Shown piece after piece: positions 8,936 through 16,114 of a DNA stretch of 64,000 nt. Every line of letters starts with the position of its first letter. The first letter of the stretch is position 1. The stretch comes from Nevskiales bacterium (GTDB lineage: Bacteria > Pseudomonadota > Gammaproteobacteria > Nevskiales > Nevskiaceae): assembly GCA_028698335.1 (NCBI GenBank), contig JAQVDP010000020.1, forward strand, positions 1 through 64,000, written 5' to 3'. The notes beneath the pieces are model-generated. The model saw nothing but the letters and a program-made list of their open reading frames with translations, made no database searches and had not been told where the DNA came from. Position numbers and translations under genes: made by a program.

Positions 8936-8973
8936 GACCCAAACCAAAGTCTAGTTGGCGTCGGGTTTGGGTC
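8936..8973. promoter_or_regulatory. 10-bp inverted repeat in the aldehyde dehydrogenase promoter
   Basis: GACCCAAACC (8936-8945) and GGTTTGGGTC (8964-8973) are perfect 10-bp arms separated by 18 bp, centred about 85 bp before the dehydrogenase ATG. The arms contain the CCCAAACC seen as a close palindrome before the desaturase (2718-2736). The wide spacing resembles two dimer half-sites or a looped site. Regulation by a shared factor is inference. Confidence 0.5.
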
Positions 8974-9121
8974 GGGTTCACGGTGTCGGCATGCGGCGGC
9001 TTTCGGCTCGGGGCGGCCGGTGTCGGGGGCGGACGGTCGGGCACGGGTCGTGTGAATGGCGGCGCTCAGATGCGAAGCCACTCACGGGTTGCCGTGATCG
9101 GCTACCATTGCGCCACCCGAT

Positions 9122-9197
9122 GCCCTTGTAGCTCAGGGGATAGAGCATCCGCCTCCTAAGCGGAGGGTCGCAGGTTCGATTCCTGCCAAGGGCACCA
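9122..9197 (+). tRNA. tRNA-Arg (anticodon CCT)
   Basis: A 76-nt cloverleaf with encoded CCA. The acceptor GCCCTTG pairs with CAAGGGC; the D stem is GCTC/GAGC; the anticodon stem TCCGC/GCGGA closes the loop CTCCTAA with anticodon CCT (reads AGG); the T stem GCAGG/CCTGC closes TTCGATT; the discriminator is A. All stems are perfect. Confidence 0.97.
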
Positions 9198-9451
9198 CAA
9201 CTTTTCGGACCCCATCGATCTGATCCACTGCACTGCGTCGGGCCGGAGCGTCCGGTCGTCTGCCGCCCACCGGGGTGGTGGGGGAGCGCGCTAGACTGCA
9301 GCGAGGTGTGATGCGGCGACATTTGACAGGCTGGCAACTTCTCAATCAGCCTTCAAATGCTGTTCGATTTTCTTGTTTTTATTGAAATTCGGGTTTAGCA
9401 TCGCGAAAACCCTTTTCTGCGCCGCGGGGGATGCGCGGCAGGTGGGAGACC
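9198..9451. other. Intergenic region with AT-rich promoter-like part
   Basis: No gene is visible. The second half (about 9320-9420) is markedly AT-richer than the surroundings and holds a TTGACA at 9323-9328 without a convincing -10 at 17 bp. It most likely contains the promoter of the following lipoprotein gene. Confidence 0.4.
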
Positions 9452-11326
9452 ATGGGCAAATTGCGGTTCTCAGCGCACCCGAGCTTTCGGACAGCGCTCA
9501 TGCTTTCGGCGCTGGCGCTCGCGGCCTGTGGTGGCGATGCGACCCTGGGGGACGGAACGACCGACGGGACGGGTGACACCCCCGTCTATCGTGCGGGCAG
9601 CCTCAGTGGTGGCAGTTTCACTCAGGGCAAGATCCAGATCGGCGCGCCTGATCTGGCGGCCGGCGGCTCGACCGGACTGACCGTCGACATCGTCGACGAG
9701 AGTGGGCAACTCGCGTTCGGAGCCGATGCGACGGTTTCGTTCAACTCCGACTGCATCTCGGGCAAATCGGCCGAGGTGGAGCCGCAGGAAGTGGCGACCA
9801 CCAACGGCAAGGCCTCGACGACCTATACCGCCAAAGGCTGTGACGGCACCGATCAGATCACCGCGACGGTCCTGGTCGGGGACGCCGTTCTGACGGCGAC
9901 CGGAAGCGTGACGATTGCGCCGGCCGAGCTTGGCGGCATCGAGTTCGTCTCGGCGACGCCGCAGGTCATCGGCATGGTTGGCAGTCCGCTCCCGGCGCAG
10001 TCCGCGGTGGTCTTCCAACTCAAGGACAGCACCGGCGGAGTATTGCCGGGGCGTACGGTCAACTTCTCCCTCAACACATCCGTCGGCGGGGTTTCGGTCT
10101 CTCCGGCTTCTGCGGTGACCGATGCCAACGGCCAGGCGCGCACGGTGGTGCAGGCGGGCAGCGTGCATACCGCGGTGCGGGTGCGGGCGGAATCCGTCAA
10201 CGACACCACGGGGCTCACGCTGACCTCGCAGTCGGAGGAGCTGGTCATCACCACCGGTTTGCCGGACGAGGACAGCTTCTCGATTTCGGCCGAAAAGCTG
10301 AATCCCGAGGCGCTGGGCTGCGACGGTGAGAGTGTCCTGATCAACATCCGTGTGGCGGATCGCTACAACAACCCGGCACCGGCCGGGACTGCGATCGCGT
10401 TCACCACCGAAGGCGGCAAGATCAACGGCCAGTGCGTCACCGGTGACCCGATTGCCGATCCGACCGCCGAGGCGGGCGTCTGCTCGGTGCTGTGGAGCAG
10501 TCAGGATCCGCGGCCGTCGAATGGCCGTGTGACGATCCTGGCGACGGCGATCGGCGAGGAGGCGTTCCTCGACAGCAACGGCAACGGCTTCTACGACGTC
10601 GGTGAGTCGTTCGGCGACCTCGGCGAGGCCTACCGCGACGACGACGAGAGCGGCACGCGCAACAACGGCGAGGTCATCGCCGACTTCAACAGCAACGGCA
10701 ACTTCGACACCGCCGACGGCGCGTTCACCGGCTATGTCTGCGATGCGCCGGGCATCAACTGCCGCTCCGAGACGGTCAACGTGCGTGAGGACATCGTTCT
10801 GGCGCTGTCGGGGTCGTCGCCGCTGCTCGACACCAGCGACCTGGGTGTCAGCGGCGTGACCGCGCCGAACTCCTATGACGAGGCGAACCGGGTCATCCGT
10901 TTCGTCCAGCCCAAGGCCGGCGCCTTCGTGTCGGTCGTGGTGCGGGACGTCAACGACAACCCGATGCCGGTGGACACGACGGTCGAACTGTCCAATGAGG
11001 TGGGTTCGGTTTCGGATCCGTCGGTGCAGGACGTTCCGAACACCAACGACAATTCGGTCGCTGGGAACACGTACACGTTCTTCATCCGGGCGCCGGACGG
11101 GGATGAGCCCGATTCGGGGGTCGTTGGCTTGAAGGTGAGCACGCCCGGCAACGATTGCGGTGGTGGCGTGGTGACCTCCTACTACCTGTTCACGGTGGTG
11201 TATTTCCCGGACAACGACAACGATGGTGTCGTCAACTCGGCAGACAACTGCCCGGATGTCGCCAACCCTGATCAGGCGGATGGCGACGCCGATGGCATAG
11301 GAGATGCCTGCGATACCACGCCGTAG
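9452..11326 (+). CDS. Large surface lipoprotein with Ig-like (Big_1-type) and TSP3 calcium repeats
   Basis: A 624-residue protein with a lipoprotein signal (ALMLSALALAAC, lipobox cysteine 26). Two or more Ig-like domains of the Big_1/invasin type follow; phrases such as GQARTVVQAG and GKASTTYTAKG mark the typical end of each. An Asp/Asn-rich EF-hand-like stretch (DSNGNGFYDVGESF, DFNSNGNFDTADG) lies near residues 365-425. The C-terminus has thrombospondin type-3 calcium repeats (DNDNDGVVNSADNCPDVANP). It is probably anchored in the outer membrane with a calcium-stabilised tail; an adhesive or structural role is inference. The start at 9452 follows GGTGGGAGACC; an in-frame ATG at 9431 has no such site. 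A terminator follows. Confidence 0.8.
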   Translation: MGKLRFSAHPSFRTALMLSALALAACGGDATLGDGTTDGTGDTPVYRAGSLSGGSFTQGKIQIGAPDLAAGGSTGLTVDIVDESGQLAFGADATVSFNSDCISGKSAEVEPQEVATTNGKASTTYTAKGCDGTDQITATVLVGDAVLTATGSVTIAPAELGGIEFVSATPQVIGMVGSPLPAQSAVVFQLKDSTGGVLPGRTVNFSLNTSVGGVSVSPASAVTDANGQARTVVQAGSVHTAVRVRAESVNDTTGLTLTSQSEELVITTGLPDEDSFSISAEKLNPEALGCDGESVLINIRVADRYNNPAPAGTAIAFTTEGGKINGQCVTGDPIADPTAEAGVCSVLWSSQDPRPSNGRVTILATAIGEEAFLDSNGNGFYDVGESFGDLGEAYRDDDESGTRNNGEVIADFNSNGNFDTADGAFTGYVCDAPGINCRSETVNVREDIVLALSGSSPLLDTSDLGVSGVTAPNSYDEANRVIRFVQPKAGAFVSVVVRDVNDNPMPVDTTVELSNEVGSVSDPSVQDVPNTNDNSVAGNTYTFFIRAPDGDEPDSGVVGLKVSTPGNDCGGGVVTSYYLFTVVYFPDNDNDGVVNSADNCPDVANPDQADGDADGIGDACDTTP

Positions 11327-11357
11327 CGCGAACGCTTGGCGAAATGTGAGAGCCCTG

Positions 11358-11389
11358 AACCCGCCGGCCGAGTGCCGGCGGGTTTATTT
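11358..11389. terminator. Rho-independent terminator
   Basis: AACCCGCCGGC / GCCGGCGGGTT stem (11 bp, 5-nt loop) followed by TATTT. It ends the lipoprotein transcript and overlaps the stop of the convergent small gene on the minus strand, so it may serve both directions. Confidence 0.8.
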
Positions 11390-11707
11390 CTGGGCCTTGA
11401 GCATGCGCTGGAACACCAGATGGCTGATGCCGACGACCAGCGCGATCAGGCCGACGCCGAAGCGTGTCTGCACACGTTTGAGATCGCGGTTGATGTCGGC
11501 CTCGACCTCCTCGCGGATCATCGTGCGCAAGCGATCCATGCCGGCTTCGTCGGGCTGCAGCAGCGCCCCGCGGCGCTGCAGGTCCAGCTGCAGATTCAGC
11601 TCGACCGACGCATCGATGTCGGCCTGGCTGTACCGAGGCATCTCGTACCACTCGGTTCCGTAATAGCCGCAAAGGCCGATGCCCAGGGCCAGCAGGATGC
11701 GCGGCAT
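11384..11707 (-). CDS. Small two-helix inner-membrane protein of unknown function
   Basis: A 107-residue protein with an N-terminal hydrophobic segment (PRILLALGIGLCGYYG), a charged helical middle with likely coiled coil (residues 30-80) and a C-terminal hydrophobic segment (FGVGLIALVVGISHLVFQ). I do not recognise the family. The ATG at 11707 is the first start that gives a sensible membrane protein; the open frame continues upstream to 12295 but is antisense to ald. No strong ribosome site is visible. The gene is convergent with the lipoprotein gene and divergent from ald. Confidence 0.6.
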   Translation of the reverse strand: MPRILLALGIGLCGYYGTEWYEMPRYSQADIDASVELNLQLDLQRRGALLQPDEAGMDRLRTMIREEVEADINRDLKRVQTRFGVGLIALVVGISHLVFQRMLKAQK

Positions 11708-11854
11708 CGACGCCAGTGGTGAACGGTACGGCTGCAAGGTGCTTCTCCCCGGGGCTGATCTCAGGTCCGCGATTGTAGCGACTGGGGGAATTCCACGAGG
11801 CGGGCGCAGAGTGGCTGTGAAATACTTTTCGCCCATTGCTTCGGAGCCAGTGCC

Positions 11855-12976
11855 ATGCGTATCGGCACGCCCAAGGAAATCAAGAATCACGAATACCGCG
11901 TCGGCCTGACCCCGGCCGGAGTGCGCGAACTCGTTGCCCACGGGCACGAGGTGCTGATCGAGACCGGTGCCGGCGAGGGGATCGGTCTCTACGACGATGA
12001 CTATCGGGCGGCCGGCGCGCGGATCGCGGCGGACGCCGAACAGGTCTTCGCCGAGGCCGACATGATCGTCAAGGTCAAGGAGCCGCAGCCGGTCGAGATC
12101 AAGCGTCTGCGGGAAGGGCAGATCCTGTTCACCTACCTGCATCTGGCGCCCGATCCGGAGCAGGCGCGCGGGCTGGTCGAATCCGGTTGCATCGCGATCG
12201 CCTACGAGACCGTGACTGACGCCGACGGCGGCCTGCCGCTGCTGGCGCCGATGAGCGAGGTTGCCGGACGCATGTCGATCCAGGCGGGTGCGCACGCGAT
12301 GGAACGGGCGCAGGGCGGCACCGGCGTGCTGCTGGGCGGTGTTCCCGGTGTGCCGGTGGCCGAGGTCGTGGTGATCGGCGGCGGCGTGGTCGGCTACAAC
12401 GCCGCGCGCATCGCCGTCGGCATGGGCGCGCGGGTGACGATTCTGGATCGTTCGCTGCCGCGCCTGAACTGGCTGGACACCACCTTCGACGGACGGCTGG
12501 CGACCCTGTACTCGACCCGGGACGCGGTCGAGCGCTGCGTCGATCGCGCCGATCTGGTCATCGGTGCGGTGCTGGTGCCGGGGGCGGCGGCGCCGAAGCT
12601 GGTGACGCGCGACATGCTCAAGGGCATGCGCAACGGCATTGTGATCGTCGACGTCGCGATCGATCAGGGCGGTTGCTTCGAGACGTCACGGCCGACGACG
12701 CACCAGGATCCGACCTACGTCGTCGAAGGCATCGTCCACTACTGCGTCGCCAACATGCCCGGCGCGGTCGCGCGCACCTCGACCTTCGCGCTGACCAACG
12801 CGACCCTGCCGTTCGTATCGGCGCTGGCCAACGAGGGCTGCGAGCAGGCGCTGCGTGGCAACGTGCATTTGCGCAACGGTCTCAACGTCCACGAGGGCAA
12901 GGTGACGCATCGCGCGGTCGCCGAGGCGCTTGGCTACGCGTACGTGCCCCCGGATCAGGTGCTGGGCGGCGCCTAG
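11855..12976 (+). CDS. ald: Alanine dehydrogenase
   Basis: NAD-dependent L-alanine dehydrogenase (373 residues, the usual length), interconverting alanine and pyruvate plus ammonium in the cytoplasm. It starts with the family N-terminus [20 protein letters not shown] and has the substrate-binding segment VKVKEPQ, the catalytic histidine in FTYLHLAPD, and the dinucleotide fold [20 protein letters not shown] near residue 170. The conserved [20 protein letters not shown] and ALTNATLPF blocks follow. Its stop codon TAG is part of the left arm of the MITE-like element, so the element abuts or supplied the end of the gene. It is monocistronic and divergent from the small membrane-protein gene. Confidence 0.95.
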   Translation: MRIGTPKEIKNHEYRVGLTPAGVRELVAHGHEVLIETGAGEGIGLYDDDYRAAGARIAADAEQVFAEADMIVKVKEPQPVEIKRLREGQILFTYLHLAPDPEQARGLVESGCIAIAYETVTDADGGLPLLAPMSEVAGRMSIQAGAHAMERAQGGTGVLLGGVPGVPVAEVVVIGGGVVGYNAARIAVGMGARVTILDRSLPRLNWLDTTFDGRLATLYSTRDAVERCVDRADLVIGAVLVPGAAAPKLVTRDMLKGMRNGIVIVDVAIDQGGCFETSRPTTHQDPTYVVEGIVHYCVANMPGAVARTSTFALTNATLPFVSALANEGCEQALRGNVHLRNGLNVHEGKVTHRAVAEALGYAYVPPDQVLGGA

Positions 12977-13111
12977 GGCCTGTTAACGCTATGGCAACCG
13001 TTGCGACGGAGGGGGTATTGGCGCAGGGCTAGGCGCCAGCCGCGCCGCGCCTTGCCTGGCGCAATTTCCGGCAGCAACGCAGCGATCGTCCATCGCGTTA
13101 ACAGGCCCTAG
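12973..13111. mobile_element. MITE-like palindromic element (139 bp)
   Basis: Perfect 17-bp terminal inverted repeats CTAGGGCCTGTTAACGC (12973-12989) and GCGTTAACAGGCCCTAG (13095-13111), extended by one mismatch and ATGG/CCAT. The interior has further partial self-complementarity (CGTTGC/GCAACG). It encodes no protein and sits exactly between the convergent ends of ald and nth. The element is a non-autonomous transposon-like or extragenic palindromic repeat by structure. The outer TA could be a target duplication, but CTAG is itself palindromic, so this cannot be settled here. Confidence 0.6.
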
Positions 13112-13127
13112 AGCCGCTCCGCCGGCC

Positions 13128-13781
13128 TCAGGACAGCGGCGCCTTCGGTGCGCCGGTCTTGGCCTTGTATTCGCACAGATCCCAGATCGCGCAGCGTTCG
13201 CATTCGGGCTTGCGGGCCTTGCAGACATAGCGGCCGTGCAGGATCAGCCAGTGATGAGCGTCCCTGCGGTAGGGCGCCGGGGTCAGGCGCACCAGCTTGT
13301 CCTCGACCTGGCGCACGGTCTTGCCCGGCGCCAGTCCGGTGCGATTCGAGACCCGGAAGATGTGCGTGTCGACCGCGATCGTCGGCTCTCCGAAGGCCGT
13401 GTTCAGCACCACGTTGGCGGTCTTGCGGCCGACGCCGGGCAGTGCCTCGAGTGCCTCTCGGTCCCTTGGAACCTCACTGCCGTGTCGTTCGATCAGCATC
13501 CGGCACAGTCCGATCACGTTGCGCGCCTTGGTCTGGTAGAGGCCGATGGTCTTGATGAATTCGCGCAGCCCGGCTTCGCCGAGCGCGAGGATCGCCTCGG
13601 GCGTGTTGGCGACCGGAAACAGCTTCGCAGTGGCCTTGTTGACGCCGACGTCGGTGGCCTGCGCGCTGAGCACGACAGCGACCAGCAGTTCGAACGGCGT
13701 GGCGTAGTTCAGCTCGGTTGTCGGGGCCGGATTGGCGGCCTGCAGGCGCGCAAAGATCCGGGCTCGCTTGTCGGCATTCAT
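13128..13781 (-). CDS. nth: Endonuclease III
   Basis: DNA glycosylase/AP lyase that removes oxidised pyrimidines in base-excision repair (217 residues). The helix-hairpin-helix LPGVGRKTANVVL holds the catalytic Lys120, Asp138 lies in VDTHIF, and the [4Fe-4S] cysteines are at 187, 194, 197 and 203, the same numbering as the E. coli enzyme. It is the last gene of the rnf cluster, as in many gammaproteobacteria, 34 bp after rnfE. It is convergent with ald across the palindromic element. Confidence 0.97.
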   Translation of the reverse strand: MNADKRARIFARLQAANPAPTTELNYATPFELLVAVVLSAQATDVGVNKATAKLFPVANTPEAILALGEAGLREFIKTIGLYQTKARNVIGLCRMLIERHGSEVPRDREALEALPGVGRKTANVVLNTAFGEPTIAVDTHIFRVSNRTGLAPGKTVRQVEDKLVRLTPAPYRRDAHHWLILHGRYVCKARKPECERCAIWDLCEYKAKTGAPKAPLS

Positions 13782-13815
13782 GCGTGGAGGTGCTACGCGG
13801 TGGAGACGGCGGGCG

Positions 13816-14493
13816 TCAGCCTGCGGCGGGGGCGGTCTGGACCAGCGGCACGCTGCGGCTGTGCATGCGTGCGTCGATCCAGTTCTTGCCGGCGATCAGC
13901 AGGCCCAGGCCGATGAAGGCGCCCGGTGGCAGGGCGGCCAGCAGCAGGCCCTGATACTGCGGAATCACCGTGAGTCTGACGCCCTTGAAGTTCTCGCCGA
14001 GGAGCAGGTGCAGGCCGTCGCCGAGCGTGCCCTGGGCGAGCACCTCGCGCATCGCGCCGAGCAGGATCAGGGCCAGGGCGAAGCCCAGTCCCATCATCAG
14101 GCCGTCGAACGCCGCGAGGCGGACCGGATTCTTGGACGCGTAGGCTTCGGCGCGGCCGATGATGATGCAGTTGGTGGTGATGATCGGCAGGAAAATGCCG
14201 AGGATGTTGTAGAGCGCGTTGAAATACGCGTTCATCAGCAGTTCGACGATCGTCACCAGCGACGCGATCACCATGACGTAGATCGGAATGCGGATCTCGT
14301 GGCGAACCACGCCGCGGATCGCCGAGACGATGGTGTTTGACAGGAGCAGGACCAGAACCGTCGCCATGCCCAGCGTGAAGCCGTTGACGAGGTTGTTGCT
14401 GGTCGCCAGCAGCGGGCACAGGCCGAGCAGCTGGACAAAGCCCGGATTGTTGGACCACAGCCCGTCGCGGACGATCTTGCCGTAGGGGTTCAT
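13816..14493 (-). CDS. rnfE: Rnf electron transport complex subunit RnfE
   Basis: A 225-residue inner-membrane subunit of the ion-translocating ferredoxin:NAD+ oxidoreductase (called Rsx in E. coli). It has six hydrophobic helices and the family phrases NPGFVQLLGLCPLLA near the N-terminus and LPIITTNCIIIGRAEA in the middle, paralogous to RnfA. The ATG overlaps the rnfG stop (ATGA), showing translational coupling. Confidence 0.95.
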   Translation of the reverse strand: MNPYGKIVRDGLWSNNPGFVQLLGLCPLLATSNNLVNGFTLGMATVLVLLLSNTIVSAIRGVVRHEIRIPIYVMVIASLVTIVELLMNAYFNALYNILGIFLPIITTNCIIIGRAEAYASKNPVRLAAFDGLMMGLGFALALILLGAMREVLAQGTLGDGLHLLLGENFKGVRLTVIPQYQGLLLAALPPGAFIGLGLLIAGKNWIDARMHSRSVPLVQTAPAAG

Positions 14494-15131
14494 GTCGATG
14501 ATGCACTCGCGGGGGTGTCGAACAGCTGATCCCGATTGTCCCGGAAAAAGATCAGCGTGTCGCGGACCGTGCGGACGACGGCGCGCGGCGTGATCGTCGC
14601 GCCGGTGAACTGGTCGAAGACGCCGCCATCCTTGCGCACCGCCCATTGCGACAGTGGCGGTTGCTGCAGGGACCTGCCGGCGAATCCCAGGATCCAGTCG
14701 CTGCGCTGATCGTCGATCTTGTCGCCCAGGCCCGGGGTTTCGCGATGCGAGACCACGCGCACGCCGCTGAGACGGCCGTCGTAGCGGATCCCGATCAGCA
14801 GGTCGATCGGCCCGCTGTAGCCATCCGGAGCGGTGACCCGCAGCAGGGCGGCGACCGGCTTGCCCGCGCGACGGGCACGATAGACCGTGATTCCGGCGTT
14901 GCCGGGCAGCTTCGGGCCGGTGATGCGGGCGCTGTCCGCGGCGATGTCGTTGTCGTAGGCATCGGCGTCGAGCACCGCCTGCAACTGCTGCAGCAAGCGC
15001 TGCTGCTCGGCCTGCCGGATGCGATCCGCGGTCAGGGCGTGGACGCCGGCGAGGATGCCCGCCGCGGCAATCGCGAAGGCGGCGAGCAGGGCTCCGGCGC
15101 GGAGCATCGGGCGGGCTGGCGCGGCGCTCAT
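14490..15131 (-). CDS. rnfG: Rnf electron transport complex subunit RnfG
   Basis: A 213-residue membrane-anchored, periplasm-facing flavoprotein subunit. It has one N-terminal helix (residues 10-30), an FMN-binding domain, and the flavinylation motif TGATIT near residue 178, whose last threonine carries covalent FMN in the family. PGLGDKIDD is the conserved pre-motif. It overlaps rnfD and rnfE by 4 bp each. Confidence 0.94.
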   Translation of the reverse strand: MSAAPARPMLRAGALLAAFAIAAAGILAGVHALTADRIRQAEQQRLLQQLQAVLDADAYDNDIAADSARITGPKLPGNAGITVYRARRAGKPVAALLRVTAPDGYSGPIDLLIGIRYDGRLSGVRVVSHRETPGLGDKIDDQRSDWILGFAGRSLQQPPLSQWAVRKDGGVFDQFTGATITPRAVVRTVRDTLIFFRDNRDQLFDTPASASST

Positions 15132-16114
15132 GGCTCCGGCGTCTCGCGTCGGCCATGTCCATAGACACGCGGCTGCGTATAGCGGTCCAGCGTCGGCGCA
15201 CAGATGTTGAACAGCAGCACCGCAAACGCGATGCCGTCCGGATAACCGCCCCAGCTGCGGATCACGTAGGTCAACGCGCCGATGCCGAAGCCGAACAGGA
15301 TGCGGCCCCGCGGCGTGGTCGCGGCGGAAACCGGATCGGTCGCGATGAAGAAGGCGCCGAGCATCGTCGCGCCCGAGAACCAGTGAAACAGCGGCGAGGC
15401 ATAGCGATCGCTGTCGTAGAGCCAGAACGGCAGGGCAACCGCGGCCATGCCCAGCAGCAGTCCGACCGGAATCTGCCAGCGGATCGTGCGCCGCCACAGC
15501 AGGAAGAGGCCGCCGAGCAGATAGGCCAGTGCGATCCATTCCCAGCCGCTGGCGCCGAACAGTCCGATGCTGTCATCACCGCGGATCTCGCTCAGCGTGC
15601 GCTGCAGGCCGAGCTGCGCGCGGACGTGATCCAGCGCGGTGGCGGCGCTGACGGCGTCGGTGGCCGGCGCGCTCCACAACGGTTGCAGTGGCGGCCATGC
15701 CGTCATCTGCACCGGGAACGAGATCAGCAGGACGACGAAGCCGACCATCGCCGGATTGAAGGGGTTGTAGCCGATGCCGCCGTAGACGTGCTTGCCGAGC
15801 AGCATCGCGAAGGCGGCGCCGACCACCGCGATCCACCACGGCGCGATCGGGGGGATCGACAGTGCCAGCAGGATCCCGGTGACCAGCGCGCTGCTGTCGA
15901 GCAGAAACGGGCGTAGCGGCTTGCTGCGCAGGCGCAGCATGGCCGCCTCGACGAGCAGGCAGGTGCCGACGGCAATGGCGATGTTCGAGAGCACCCCGGT
16001 GCCGAACAGCAGCGTGTAGACGATCACGCCGGGCAGCAACGCCAGCAGGACTTCGCGCATGATCGTCGAGACCTTGCGCGTGACCGGTAGAAACGGCGAA
16101 CTCAGACGGCTCAT
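15128..16114 (-). CDS. rnfD: Rnf electron transport complex subunit RnfD
   Basis: A 328-residue polytopic subunit related to NqrB. The covalent FMN site is seen in SGATMLGAFFIATDPVSAAT near residue 240. GGIGYNPFNPAMVGFV (about 110) and RSWGGYPDGIAFAVLL (about 285) are further family blocks. It overlaps rnfC (stop TGA within ATGA) and rnfG by 4 bp. Confidence 0.95.
   Translation of the reverse strand: MSRLSSPFLPVTRKVSTIMREVLLALLPGVIVYTLLFGTGVLSNIAIAVGTCLLVEAAMLRLRSKPLRPFLLDSSALVTGILLALSIPPIAPWWIAVVGAAFAMLLGKHVYGGIGYNPFNPAMVGFVVLLISFPVQMTAWPPLQPLWSAPATDAVSAATALDHVRAQLGLQRTLSEIRGDDSIGLFGASGWEWIALAYLLGGLFLLWRRTIRWQIPVGLLLGMAAVALPFWLYDSDRYASPLFHWFSGATMLGAFFIATDPVSAATTPRGRILFGFGIGALTYVIRSWGGYPDGIAFAVLLFNICAPTLDRYTQPRVYGHGRRETPEP

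Noticed and set aside
11708-12295. N-terminal extension of the small membrane protein to 12295
   Set aside because: The extension is antisense to ald and its residues look like a shadow of that gene; the natural hydrophobic N-terminus begins at 11707.
12974-13127. A gene inside the palindromic element
   Set aside because: No open frame of useful length with a ribosome site; the segment is dominated by inverted repeats.
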